Assembly: GCA_037179335.1 (NCBI GenBank)
Contig: JAKZHN010000004.1
Location: 1 to 64,000 of the forward strand
DNA: 64,000 bases
Direction: 5' to 3'
Source: Cyclaneusma minus
Lineage: Eukaryota; Ascomycota; Leotiomycetes; Marthamycetales; Marthamycetaceae
The notes beneath the pieces are model-generated. The model did not search any database, was not told where the DNA came from, and saw only the letters and a list, made by a program, of their open reading frames with translations. Numbering within the stretch: the first letter of the stretch is position 1; each line of letters opens with the position of its first letter. The translations under genes were made by a program, and so were the position numbers. Below are positions 11,295 through 23,165 of this stretch, in pieces.

Positions 11295-12957
11295 GTTGGT
11301 AGTCAGGTGCCAACTGCGGGTCGAATAAAGGGCTGCGTGAATAGAGAAGGAGTGTCGAGGTCACCGTCGTGATGGTGATCAAAGAAGAGTGAAGGAGCGT
11401 GGTCGAAAAGAAAGTTGGCCGGGTTGAGAAGGGAAGGAAGGGAGAGGAAGATGCGCAGAGTTCAGGTTGTGAATGGAGAGCCGCGCCGCTAGCCGCGCTT
11501 TTGTTGTTGTCGTTGGCGCCGCCGTTATATTTTCTTAAGCGAAAGACGGAGCGAAATCAAGGCAAACTGGCGAAGTAATCAACACGACGCAGCCTAGGTA
11601 AAGCCAGCTTTGAGAATCTGAATCTGAATCGACAGATGATTCCTGAAGCGGGGGAACGAAGGTGATATAAGGAGTTGTATAAAGGGACTGGCAAGCAAGA
11701 CCGGGCTTGACATGCAAGACTGCAGTACATAGAAAAGCAAGAGCAACCACAGAAGATCAAGTGTGGTAAAGAGAAGGATCACCACCTCCGAGATGCCCCT
11801 TATTATCAGTGTACTAGTAACTCGGCAGCTGCGAGATGCACACGAGATCTGCCAGATGCAGGTACAAGCCTTTCTCCTGCCATGCTCCGCCCTCAGATCT
11901 GGGCCGCGGGGCCCATGCAAGGAGCTTCTAAGAGAGCCAACAGAAGGCCGGTTCGTGTTCTACCATGCAACGTGTGGCGCTTTCTACTTGCCGCGAGCAG
12001 AAACATGGGGCGAATGACGGCCCTGCTTTCATCTGATGCTTGCCGAAGCGTGAAACGGTCAGCAGTGGCAGCAGAGGATTCTGGGAGCAAGGAGGCTTGA
12101 TTGATGATTCGACGTCGGTGTGAGAGCGAGAGGTCGGCCGACGCGCTTCTGTCGTGCGCCGGCGCCTGTCGTTTCATCTCTCGCTTCTCGGCGCTATACT
12201 ATTTTCGGAAATGCCACTTTCGAGGCCATCGCAACTCGAAACTTCCAACGAATCGCACCATAAGTGTTCACCATCCCAGCTTGGTTTCCAAAAGCTGTGG
12301 CAACTTGCAGCGAGGCTATTCACAGCTGCAACGAACTCTCCCTTGCTCAGAGGTCACATGCTGACAGCTGCGAGGCATGCTGCAGCCTCAGATATTATCC
12401 ATATATGACTGCATCAAATGCCTGCGAGTATGACAGATTTCCCCTCAATATACCATGACTTGAGCAACGTGAAAATCTTCTTGACCCGGGTCCCCGCTCG
12501 TGAAATATTCCAAGGTGGAGAGGACGAGGAGAGCTTGGGTTTGGCGGGTGGCCGGAATTGGAAGAAGAAAAGGGAGGATGAGGGGGAAGGGCTTCAATCT
12601 TTTGTAGCAGAGTCTCGTCCAGCTGTCGCCTAGAAGAGTCCGGCTGAGAGGTGAAGCTGGCTCTACCCGATGACCTCTCTCCAACAGACGATCCATGTTG
12701 TTGTCACAGAATACCTGCTTGTCGTCTTGTCTGCACCGAATACCGAGTGTTCTGACTTTGTGGATGAATTCGGCACACCGATGCTGGCGTCCCAGTATAT
12801 CCTAGCATCAGTAGATGGGCATTCTCGGTGTATTCTACCAATGTAGCTTCTGTATTATCAGATAAATCAGATATCAGTATCCGGTAGTGACACACCTACC
12901 GTGTTTCCACACCACCAATCTATATATTGGCTTCGTCAGCATCCGCCATTCCCCAGC
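11295..12957. other. Intergenic, no convincing gene
   Basis: Upstream of the AA9 gene and downstream of the OPT transporter. Frames here are short, lack recognisable motifs and conflict with each other. No RNA gene or repeat was recognised. Confidence 0.6.
11489..11494 (-). promoter_or_regulatory. Candidate XlnR-type site upstream of the AA9 gene
   Basis: Minus-strand GGCTAG fits the relaxed XlnR target GGCTAR and lies about 195 bases upstream of the AA9 start. A six-base motif is expected often by chance, so this is only a candidate. Confidence 0.25.
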
Positions 12958-15900
12958 TCAATGCCACGATCCAGCCGGCGGTCCAAATGTTCCATTAGCC
13001 GGCAAGCTCAACCAAGGCAAACTATTCCCATCCACGGTATTCAAATACACCGTATTACCCCACCAGTCTGGGAAAGAACCACCTGGATAGCTTATACAGA
13101 AAAATATGATAATCGCAGACAAGGCGAGGCCAGTGTCGAGCGCCGCTGCCAAAACTAAAGACAGGGAAGAAAGGAGGTTCGGTTAGCTAGGTGCTTCAAG
13201 AGGCTGAAACGAGTGAAGGATAGGGGATGATTACTGTAATTGTATTTGGACCACCAAGGGAAGAAGCGACCTTTGATGAATTTGTTGAAGACGATGTTCA
13301 CAAGGGCCCAGCTGGAATAGTTGATGCCGGTTGCGGGCGGTACCTTGTTCTCCATATTAGCATCACTCCGTCAAGTCCTCACATCTTCGCCGTCCTCAAG
13401 CTGTGTCGAAATTTCAAACTCACGTTATATGTCCCCACAAAAATCAAAGGCCAGTTGACAAACCTCCAAAAGTCCCCGCCTTTCCATTTCCAAACACCCC
13501 ACGTGATAAGCGGCATGAGCGCACCCAGCCAGAAGAAATGAAGTAGACCGGAATAGATTTGGCCGATAGAGTAGACGCGTGCAGGACCGATGGCACCCCA
13601 GATCACGGAGGATGAATACACGGTGCGGCCGTTGGGGCAGGTGAAACCGTCGGATTGGTCGGAGTCGCAGATGCCGTTGATGTTTCCCAGCATCCAGAGG
13701 GTTACGCCTACTTGAGTCAAGGCGCCAAGGATCTGTTTGGATTTGTTAGTACAGCGGGACGAAAAGAATCTGGTACGGTTTAGAGTGTCAAGATGATTGT
13801 GCATCTCTCAAATCATCGGGAATATCACAAATAACCAGGAATATTCTAAATAATTAGGGATATTCTAAACGATTTGGAGTATTCCGAGTGCTTGAGAGTA
13901 CTTCAAGTGATTGAGAGTATTCCAAGAACTTGAGAGTATTCAAAGTAATTGGGAGCATTCCAAGTAATTGGGAGTCAAGTGGCTGGAAGTATTTCAAGTA
14001 ATTGGGAATACTCTCAGTAGTCCCGAATATAATCATTTGCTGACCTTGGGCAGTGTTCAGACTTTTTCATGGCACTGTAGGAATCCTCGAAGCAGAGATA
14101 ATTTGGAAAATGATGTTGGGAGCTGAGGAAACGGAAAGACGTACTGTTGCACTTCCTTGAGCAAAGAAGAGTGTTCGTGGTGGGACCTTGAGGTAGTGTC
14201 CCAGCTTCATGTCTTGGGCGAAATATAAGCCCTTTTCCTGTGATTAGCTTTTGCTTAGATGACATGAGTTTGTGAAAACTTACTTGACCGACCACATCCG
14301 TTGATAAGATTTTGAATACGATATTCGCAAGTGGTTTGCCGTTAAAAAGGTATCCGCCAACAAACTCAGCTAATACATTCAGCTGATTCGCATCCACGTT
14401 GGTAATTCCTTGGATGATTCCACACGGTACCATGTATATAGCAGGTATGAGAAAAGCCAAGAATACCCCATAGACTGGGAGTTTTGTGGAGTATACCTCG
14501 TTTATCGCGATAGAAATTGCGAGGACTATCAATGCGATGGCGCCGTACCAGTACCAAGGCGTCTTGCGATAGACACGCATCAAACGGCCGTGAATGTCAA
14601 GTACAGTTCTTCCTTTCAAAGCTTCGCAAATCTCGGAGCCTGTATTCCACAATTAGCTACGCCCTTGAGGTTGCGATCACATTATTCCTTACCGTGCCAT
14701 AAGTAGATGTGTACAGGGACGGCTGTGAGACTAGCAAAGGAAAGCCCGTAGACGAATGAGTATGTGCAGGGCAGGAAACCAGGACTGTAAGCTTCATAAC
14801 TCGTTTGGTTGAATGTTCCGTCGGTGTTCATTACTTTTGTGGTGTTGTAAACAGAGCCAGTGTTGTCGTAAAGATCTGCTGTCATCAATGGTAGATATGC
14901 CGTGTACCAAGTATTGGAATAATATAAGCCGGGAACAACTATCCAGAATGCGACCACGAAACCAGCGAAGACATTGATAGCTGTATTCAAAGTGAGCATG
15001 AACGTCAGCGAAGGGGCACTCTCAGAGAACTCACCTGCCCACGAAGGGGACAATAAAGGATTGGTGTTGTACGCAATTTGACTCCAATCAAAAGTAATTG
15101 GACTGAGTCCGAGTCCGCTTACCATCCCGAACAACTGATTAACAATCAAGTTATTGGGAGCAATCCAGCAGACCCAAGTGAAATAGCTCAATCCCACGAA
15201 GATCAAGCCTGGGAAAAAGTACCAAATTCCAGAAAGAACCATGGCGTACATGAAGAATCTCAATCTTGAGATTCTCCACCCATTTGCCATAGCATTGGCC
15301 CTTGAATGTAGTGTAGACAGCAAAGCGCAGTTCGACAGTACTCCAGGCCAAATGATGGACGCCGGTTCGACCAACCACGGTGAGGCAAGGCCAGCAACAC
15401 CAAAGCCAAGCAATTGACAGCACAGCACGATCAAGACAGAAAATCCTGGCTTGAGAGGGATTTTGTAGAAGGCGTTCATGGCTTGGATGATATTCGTGCT
15501 GTCTGCAGAGCCAAAACCAAAAGAGACATTGCTCATAATAGTGATAACAGTATGCTCTTTGATGTTGAAATGGCGATCTGGATTGATGCACCATTTCCCA
15601 AGAGGGCCCAGATCAACAGTGTAGAGTGGAAGGATTTTGGCCAGGAAAACACCACAAGGGTATGCGAGGAGCTCAGCAACCAGACTGACGATGTGGACGG
15701 ATGGATATCGGAGACTGAAGAATTGGTTCACTCCTGCGCCGATGAGGACGAAGATGTAGCCCAAAATCCACATTCGAAGGGTATTGACGGGCATGGATGG
15801 GTCATCGACCTCGGGGACAACGGCGCGGACTGAAGGTTCTCAGCTACAGATTCCTTGAAGCTTAAGGGGGGAGTCTGCTGTACCTTCAGGATATGGACTG

Positions 15901-16100
15901 GTGTCGCTCTCGATATCCTCGATTTTCTGGTCTTCCAAAACTTTCTGGACATCCACCTCTAGTTCTTGCAAGTGGCCATTCTCAATGTCAAACGGTTCAA
16001 TACCATTGTCGTCGTCTCTGCCCGATACGCTTGCCATGCCGCTCTTCTCTGCCACAGCCGTCTCATCATTTGAGAGCGAGATTGTGTGTCGTAAAGACAT
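12958..16100 (-). CDS. OPT-family oligopeptide transporter
   Basis: Proton-coupled uptake of small peptides (or related substrates) at the plasma membrane is expected. Eight exons on the minus strand: 16100-15884, 15829-15035, 14980-14693, 14639-14284, 14231-14145, 13732-13424, 13343-13235, 13154-12958, totalling 2358 bases and 785 residues, normal for fungal OPTs. Recognisable family segments include SPYPEVRAVVPEVDDPSMPVNT before the first membrane helix (15814-15900 region), NVLAEFVGGYLFNGKPLAN, DMKLGHYLKVPPRTLFFAQG (at 14145-14231), and FTCPNGRTVYSSSVIWGAIGP. Many hydrophobic helices are present. Start chosen at MSLRHTISLS (16100); an in-frame Met at 16199 would add 33 residues. Two introns are short and in frame, so they could be missed as coding. 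Intron 5 (13733-14144, 412 bases) holds a minisatellite. Confidence 0.9.
13805..14028 (+). repeat. 19-base minisatellite inside OPT intron 5
   Basis: Twelve degenerate units of 19 bases, one shortened to 15 (13976-13990), run head to tail; the clearest consensus is ATTCCAAGTAATTGGGAGT. Units start at 13805, 13824, 13843, 13862, 13881, 13900, 13919, 13938, 13957, 13976, 13991 and 14010. The array lies wholly within the intron and makes it about eight times longer than the other introns of the gene. Related units occur elsewhere in the window. Confidence 0.85.
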
Positions 16101-16630
16101 GGCGTGAATTTGAGATCCCAGTTTGCGAGTACCCAAGGAAGAGCTGGAGACTTGGAGTAGTAAGAACGAAAGGAGAACTCGGGGGATGGAAAAGTCCACA
16201 TATCGAGGAGAGATGCTGCCGTATGCATGTAACCTACCTCAGACCTGCATATCGTCCCACCAGGGTCCAGCCTGGGCCTATCTTGTATGGCAAGACGCTC
16301 GGTAGATGGCCGCAATCTACACTCCAGTCTCATAGGGAAGTCGTGCTGTGGCTTGCAAAGTTGCGATAGTTGGTACGAATGGAAATCCGGCAGAAGACGA
16401 TAAAGCGGATAAGATAAGGCTGGCCAATTATAGCGCGCCGGCCAAGCGCGGCGCGAAGGAAGCCTGTTTTTCCGGCGCCCGGGTCGTCACACAAATCTTG
16501 ATAGGCAGGTGGTGTGACTTACCTTGCGCCTAAAGTCATCGCCATCAATCTCAAGGACGACTGCAAAAGTCTGCAGGCCCATCATCCCGAACTATTGGGA
16601 TGATTCGGTGGAGGCATTTGGTGGTGCCTG

Positions 16631-16895
16631 GTGATTCCTAGTGCAATCGCAGTTGACTTCAGTTCCACCGAATCCTTCACGGCCGCATTCCAGGGCGTCG
16701 AGGTCGTCGTCTCCTTGGCAATGGGTAGCCAGAACCCTCTTATTGACGCCTCAGGGGCAGCGGGCGTGAAACCAGGAGAAGTCGAATTCAATTCTGGCTT
16801 TACGATTGGTATCTCGAGATTGCGACACTCTCTATGGAGGCGATGTCCCTTTCAGCACCAAGACTTTGGCTGACATTGCAAAGGCCGTTGTAGCC
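16631..16895 (+). pseudogene. Decayed NmrA-like (NAD(P)-binding) gene fragment
   Basis: Two pieces of an NmrA/isoflavone-reductase-type protein survive in different frames. The first (about 16631-16775) reads IAVDFSSTESFTAAFQGVEVVVSLAMG...LIDASGAAGVK, the usual block where residues are compared with a second-site partner sequence. The second (about 16826-16893) reads LYGGDVPFSTKTLADIAKAVV, the family's later conserved block. The Rossmann start, the stretch between the blocks and the C-terminus are missing, and a stop follows. It sits between the divergent OPT transporter and monooxygenase genes. Identification rests on motif memory, not on a search. Confidence 0.6.
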
Positions 16896-17725
16896 CCACC
16901 CCCCTTTTAGTTCTTTCATTTTTATTGAAATATTCTCACAGCTCGGCGTCATTGCGGCCTGGGATTCCAATTGAAACCCTCCCGGTACTCTACAGACTAC
17001 TAGCAGCCACAATGGACGACATTCTGAAATGGAAGCTTTCCGTGGGCACGATTTCTTTCCGGCATGTTGGATTCGACCATCACCGGTTGTCGATCTAGAC
17101 ACGAGTTGCTGCTACTCGACATACTTTCATGGACGCGCAGCTGACCGACTTCCTTGTACATTTTAGCTCGGACACAAGATTAAGCCCCCTCTTGCGACTA
17201 GTATTCCGGATTTCTATTATTCAATTGGACCAAAGCCTTCGTGTTGCAATCCATCGTTGTAATCCCACGTACCATCAGTCAAACCCCAGACCCCGCACTT
17301 CGCAGTTCTCGGGGTAGAGTTATGTCCTAGATTTTCTATTTCCTTTCGCCGTGCCAGAGCGACATAAAATGGCTGCCAGTGTGGTCTTCGAATGGAAAGA
17401 AATATCGAATCCAGGCGCAGTTTTGAAACCAACATTCGGAGCTGAACTCTGCCTCCAAAAACCTTATAGTCTCCATATGCTTGTACGATGTCAATACTGA
17501 GAGCGGAATAGTGTTTCCTCTAGTCTCCTGCCGTGTGCCCTGAATTTGGTTCCGTCCAGCTTTTTATACCCCCCGACATTCCCAGCTCAACTCATCACTT
17601 TTCACTAGAAGCCGGTCATCGTCCCAGGACTGTTCTTACGACAAAACAGAAAACGTCTGCGTGTCACTATTCAAACCATCGACCCTCACGTATCCGAAAT
17701 ATCATCATAGAACAGGATTCCCAAG

Positions 17726-19929
17726 ATGGCACCGTCAGCAACAGGAGCGGCCAATGGCAGCGCAGAGAAGATGCGCCTCGATGTTTTGGTGGTCGGAGCC
17801 GGATTTGGCGGTCTCTACCAACTACACCGTCTGCGGAAGATGGGATATAGTGTCAAGGTTGTTGACAATGCCAGTGAGCTTGGAGGTGTCTGGTACTGGA
17901 ACTGTTATCCCGGAGCCAGAGTACGTCCCCACGCCCCTAAGACGAACGTTTCGGCTTACCAAAACTTAATAGGTCGACTCAGATGTTCCGTTGTATGAGT
18001 ATTCGATCGAAGGCTTGTACAAGGACTGGAATTGGACCGAGAGGTTCCCCAGCTGGCCCGAGCTACGACGATACTTCGACTATGTGGACAGCAAGCTGGA
18101 TTTGAAGAAAGACTGTCTTTTGAGCACGGGTGTCGAGGGAGCCGAATTCGACACCGATGTCGGGAGATGGAATGTCCATTTGTCGACTGGAGCGACTGTA
18201 GACTGCAAATACTTCGTCCTGTGTACGGGATTCGCTGCTAAAACTCATGTTCCTGATTTCAAAGGGATGGAGAACTTCAAAGGAGTCATGCATCACACTG
18301 GTATGTCACTCTTTTCTACGTTGATATCCAACTCCTTGCATCAAGTATATCCTTGCATCTGTCTCATCACAAGTCTTTCGTAATCTGACCGACGATAAAT
18401 ATAGCCTTATGGCCGCAAGACGGAATCGAACTTGAAGGCAAGAAAGTCTGTGTCATCGGTACTGGTGCTTCTGGGGTCCAGACAATCCAGGAGGTTGGCC
18501 CCATTGCCAGCCATCTCACCGTCTTGCAGCGAACACCTAATCTGTGCCTGCCCATGAACCAGACAAAGCTGTCCCCTGAGCAGAACAAGCAGGAAAAGGA
18601 GTCTGGTTTCTATGACAAAACATTCAAATATCGACAAGAGACGTTTGGAGGCTTTCACTTTGATTTCTTGGAACAGGATGGCAACGACCACACGCCGGAG
18701 CAACGCCGTGAGCATTTCGAGAAAATCTGGAAGGATGGCGGCTTCCGCTTCTGGCTAGCCACCTACAAGGACCTTTTCTTCTCTAAGGAGACCAACGACG
18801 AAGCCTACAAGTTCTGGGCAGAGAAGACGAGAGCTAGAGTCAATGATCCTACAAAGAAGGACATCCTAGCTCCGGTCCTTGAGAAACAACACCACACGTG
18901 AGTTTACATCTTTCTCAACACCGGACTCCTCTGTCGTTTCTCTTTGGCTGTTTCGTCTCCTATTTATCCTGTCATATCATCCACCAATCGCCATACCTCT
19001 CTCGTTCTCTCGTCTCCTTTGTGCTTTGTCATCTCTTGTGTACAATTTCCATATTTCACAACACTCCCTTCTACTGTCTACAGATAACGATGGTATTGGC
19101 GACTCTGCATTTTGCAAACCGCAGCTGACTCCCCTGCGAACAGATTCGGTACCAAACGACCGTCGCTAGAGCAGCGCTACTACGAGGTATATAACCAAGA
19201 AAACGTAGACATCTATTCGCTCAAGCAGAACAACATCGAGACTTTCACGGAGAAAGGCATCAAATTGGAAGGGGTTGATGAGGAGCTCGAATTCGACGTC
19301 ATCGTCCTTGCCACAGGCTTCGATTCTGTCACCGGTGGTCTGATGAAAATCGACATCAAGGGAACAGATGGGGTCTCGCTTAGAGACAAGTGGCAAAGAG
19401 GGACCTGGACATATCTCGGCATGACCACGGCTAACTTCCCCAACATGTACTTCCTCTATGGGCCTCAGGGTGAGCAATCCTAATGAATCATATGCAGATG
19501 ATAGCCGGCTGACAGAAGTCAACAGGCCCGACCGCCTTCGCCAACGGCCCTACCATTGTCGAGCTTCAAGGAGACTGGATCGTCGACGCCATTGATTACT
19601 GCACGAAGAACAACAAGAAAACAATGGATCCCACTCCACAAGCCGAGGCTGGGTATGTAACAAAGTGCAAGCAGAAAAGAAAACGCGCCAACTAACACTT
19701 CTGTAGCTGGACCAAGCACGTCGCTGACCTCTGCGACGTTACTCTTTTCCCCGGTACTGAGAGCTGGTATATGGGTGCCAACGTTCCAGGAAAGCCCCGA
19801 GAGTCATTGAACTATGCCGGAGGCATTCCTAGATATGTGAGGGAATGCAAGGAAATTGCTGAGAAGAACTACGACGGATTTGCTTTTGATGCGATTTCTC
19901 AGCCAATAGCCTATCTGCACTCAAATTAG
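17726..19929 (+). CDS. Flavin-dependent monooxygenase, Baeyer-Villiger type
   Basis: FAD- and NADPH-dependent enzyme expected to insert oxygen next to a ketone or oxidise a related small substrate. Six exons: 17726-17920, 17973-18300, 18405-18897, 19144-19469, 19526-19652, 19707-19929; 1692 bases, 563 residues. The FAD Rossmann motif GAGFGG is at residues 24-29. The Baeyer-Villiger fingerprint FxGxxxHxxxWP reads FKGVMHHTALWP once the intron 18301-18404 is removed. The second dinucleotide motif is GTGASG (about 18460). The later ATGFDSVTGG block and the FGTKRP segment are also typical. Intron 3 (18898-19143) is long at 246 bases. The gene is divergent from the OPT transporter. Substrate cannot be told from sequence; it may serve degradation or secondary metabolism. 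Confidence 0.9.
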
Positions 19930-20291
19930 AGTAGAACTAGAGCGGAGGAAGAGTTTACATGTACTGGATTTTAGCTCGCAAGTTCCAAGAAACTGCAAAT
20001 ACCGGGATTGAGTCGAATACTTAGAAACAATTGAAAGCATGAACAACCTCGAGCATCCAGTCGTTGTTTAGAGAGGATTCGAGGAAGGCTCGTCCGGCTA
20101 AACACGGGCCGGGCTCGGTCCCGCGTTGTGTGCCTCCAATTGAATTTTGCCATACCCCTCCATCAACAGAGCTCGCCAGGCAAAGCTCTCTCAAGCTCGA
20201 CCACTCCCTCGAATCCGGCAAGCTGTATTCCGTACGCCTCTTCGCCCGCACAGCAGTCCAAAGGCTCATCGTGCCCCGCTACCATCACACA

Positions 20292-21515
20292 ATGGCCGCC
20301 CTCACCAGCCAAACCTACTCCGACACTGAGCGTGCCGAGATCGACCAATGGCTCACCACCTCCGACCGTCTCAAGACTGCCGGCCCTGGGCAAGCCTCCC
20401 TGCTTGACTCCCTGAACTCCCACCTCGCATCGCGAACCACTGTCTTGGGCGCCAAGCCATCCAAGGCCGACGTAGCCCTTTACGAAAGCCTTGCTCCCCA
20501 CGTTGCGAAATGGACTCCCGAGCAGAGGACCGGCGAGAAGGGTCACCCACACATCGTGCGCCACATCGACTTTGTGCAGAACGCCCCCCGGATCTTTGGC
20601 CTTGAGCTCCCCGAGGAGCAGAAAGTGAAGGTTGATTACGACGAGATCTTGTATGTGAAGCCGCCTGTCGACGCCAAAGCCGAGAAGGAGCGTTTGAAGA
20701 AGGAGAAGGCTGCTGCTGCCGCCGCCGGTGGTGACGCTGCTCTTCCGGATCGCACAAAGGGTGGAAAGGAGAAGGGTGTTGCCGAGAAGATCAAGGATAA
20801 GGCTGTGGGTGCCAAGGAAGCTGTCGTGGGCGCTGTCGAGGGACAGAAGACCGAGAAGAAGCAGAAGGCTCCGAAGGCCCAGAAGGCTCCAGCTGCAGCT
20901 GCTCCGCTCAGCCCAAGTCTGATTGACCTGAGAGTTGGACACATCTTGAAGGCTATCAAGCACCCAGAAGCAGACAGCTTGTATGTTTCTACAATCGCAA
21001 TGGGCGACAAGGCAGGAACTGATGACACGACGGAATATGAGGGCCAGGTGGTGAGGACTGTCTGCTCAGGTCTCAATGGCTTGGTTCCGTTGGAGGAAAT
21101 GCAGGGACGCAAGGTCATCTGCGTGTGCAACCTGAAGCCTGTCAAGATGCGCGGCATTAAATCTTGTGCAATGGTTCTGGCAGCATCCCCACGTCTGAAG
21201 GAAGGAGAGGAGGATAATCACAAGGGACCTGTTGAGTTGGTCAACCCACCACCAGGAGCCAGCGCTGGAGAGCGTGTCTTCTTTGAGGGATGGAAGGGCG
21301 AGCCCGAAGGTGTTTTGAACCCCAAGAAGAAGGTCTGGGAAATGATTCAGCCCGGCTTCACCACGACCGATGCGCTTGAGGTGGCTTTCGATGCAGGTGC
21401 CGTGAAGGAACTCAGCAAGGAAGGAGAAGCTCCTAAAACAGGAGTGGGCAAGCTGGTCACTGAGAGCGGAGGAGTGTGTACCGTCCCGACGCTGCTGGGT
21501 GCCACCGTGAGGTAG
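20292..21515 (+). CDS. ARC1: Arc1/AIMP1-like aminoacyl-tRNA synthetase cofactor
   Basis: Cytosolic tRNA-binding protein that helps methionyl- and glutamyl-tRNA synthetases bind tRNA in yeast. Single exon, 407 residues from the Met at 20292 (MAALTSQTYSD). Residues 1 to about 120 form a GST-like region. A Lys/Ala-rich linker follows (roughly 125-205, KAEKERLKKEK and repeated KAPKAQKAP). The EMAP II-like OB-fold tRNA-binding domain runs from about residue 207 (SLIDLRVGHILKAIKHPEAD) to the end, with the SGL and NLKPVKMRGIKS blocks. There is no catalytic synthetase core. The frame stays open upstream to 20064, which would add 76 basic residues; the shorter form matches the family better. Confidence 0.88.
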   Translation: MAALTSQTYSDTERAEIDQWLTTSDRLKTAGPGQASLLDSLNSHLASRTTVLGAKPSKADVALYESLAPHVAKWTPEQRTGEKGHPHIVRHIDFVQNAPRIFGLELPEEQKVKVDYDEILYVKPPVDAKAEKERLKKEKAAAAAAGGDAALPDRTKGGKEKGVAEKIKDKAVGAKEAVVGAVEGQKTEKKQKAPKAQKAPAAAAPLSPSLIDLRVGHILKAIKHPEADSLYVSTIAMGDKAGTDDTTEYEGQVVRTVCSGLNGLVPLEEMQGRKVICVCNLKPVKMRGIKSCAMVLAASPRLKEGEEDNHKGPVELVNPPPGASAGERVFFEGWKGEPEGVLNPKKKVWEMIQPGFTTTDALEVAFDAGAVKELSKEGEAPKTGVGKLVTESGGVCTVPTLLGATVR

Positions 21516-21846
21516 ATACTGGTCCTTTACAGAGATTATTATGAGCAAGTTTGCACTAGAACCATCCTGCTTCCTACAGGAATCCCTGCCAAATCAACTG
21601 GAGGGTAATAAAAAGGACAGGCTGAATCTAGGCTGCACAGCTTCTATCTCGTGAAGCCTCTGATGATCCAAATAATAATGGGTATCAGAACGATACAAGT
21701 ATCTAGTACCATCTCAGGAAATTGGGAGCCAGTCAAACAAAATCAAGACAACATCGACGATTCAGACTTCTGCAGCGACAATTTTTGAAACTTATTTATT
21801 AATGAGTAATCGCTCCGAATCTAACTGAAAATTCCAATATAGGTGT

Positions 21847-23165
21847 CTAAGCACATTTGACAACAACCTTTCCAAAGTGCTTCTGGTCCCATTGGTATTG
21901 GTAGGCACTAGGCTAGGTTAGTCGGATATTCTCATGTTAGGACTTAGGAAGGGAACTCACTCCTTGAGCTGATCAAGTGTGAAGACCTTTTCGTCAACCA
22001 TGGGCTTGATGTTGTTGGCATCAATTGCACGGTTCATGGCCTCCAGCTGGACCCTGTTTCCGACGAGGATACCACGGACGGTGGCCATGTGAGAGAGGAC
22101 GTCCATGAAGCCTGGAGCCTCACCCTCGCCCTTGTAAGCACCTCCAACGAAGCCGATGATTGAAATGATTCCACCAATCTTGATGGCTTCCAGGGACTGC
22201 TTCATGGTCGTGGGACCTCCGACCTCAATGACATGATCGACACCCTCTCCGTTGTATGACAGCTTCTTTGCTGTCTGGCCCCAGTTCTTGTCCTCCCTGT
22301 AGTTGATCACGTGGTGGGCACCAAGCTTCTTGAGCTTGGCAGCTTTAGCAGCGGAGGAGGTTGTGGCAATGACTGTGGCTCCAGCAGCAACTGCGAATTG
22401 GACGGCAAAGATCGAAACACCGCCAGTTCCTTGGGTCACAACCGTGTCACCAGGGGTAAGCTACAGCTGGTCAGCAATGGCTCGAGGTGGCTGGGCTCGG
22501 GACTATGCTTACAGGCTTCTCGCCACCGTAAAGGGCATTCCAAGCTGTGAGAGCAGCACTGAACTACTGTCAGTATCCTTCATATCACACCGTGACCGTG
22601 AATTCTGCTTACCATGGAAGAGTAGCTGCCTCGAGGTAGTTCAAAGTCTTTGGCATGGGAACCAGTCCCTCCTCGCTGAAGCAGGCATATTCTCTCAGCG
22701 TGCCGTCAAGAACGCCTCCAAGTCCAGTAGCGGCCGTTCGCGAGTCCAATTCACCACCCAGGTGACCTTGGTTGAACAGCGTGACGACCTTGTCGCCTTT
22801 TTTGAATCGGGTCACCAAGGGACCAACAGAAACGACTTCACCGGCGCCGTCTGAGCCAGGAACCACGTTGTCCTTCTGGGCGAAGGGGTACATCCCCTTT
22901 TAGGTGTGTCAGAGAGGCGGATCCATAAACTGAATCTATGAGACATACCTTAGGAATGATCAAATCGCGGTAGTTCAAAGACGCCGCGTGGATTTTGACC
23001 TTGAGGTAATGTTAGTGGAATACTCCCAGTAATTACAAAGAGTTCAAAAAAAATCCTTACCAGCACTTGGTTACCCACGGGCTCGGGAATGCTCGACTGA
23101 GTCTCGTACTTGAGGCTGTCGAAGCCATTCTGACCAGTGACTTTCCAGGTCTTGTTGGAAGGCAT
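21847..23165 (-). CDS. MDR-family zinc-type alcohol dehydrogenase / quinone oxidoreductase
   Basis: NAD(P)H-dependent medium-chain reductase, probably cytosolic. Six exons on the minus strand: 23165-23061, 22999-22949, 22896-22613, 22558-22513, 22460-21961, 21907-21847; 1047 bases, 348 residues. Conserved pieces are SLNYRDLIIP, PGSDGAGEVVSVG, the TLPCAALTAWNALYGG segment, the cofactor fold GTGGVSIFAVQFA, and the final DQKHFGKVVVK. The set of catalytic zinc ligands of classical alcohol dehydrogenases is not evident, so a quinone-oxidoreductase-like role is likelier. Intron 1 contains a unit of the 19-base minisatellite family. Converges with ARC1; the 331 bases between them hold no gene. Confidence 0.87.

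Noticed and set aside
20163..20963. Minus-strand 266-residue frame, Leu/Ser-rich
   Set aside because: Antisense to ARC1, which has the EMAP II domain.
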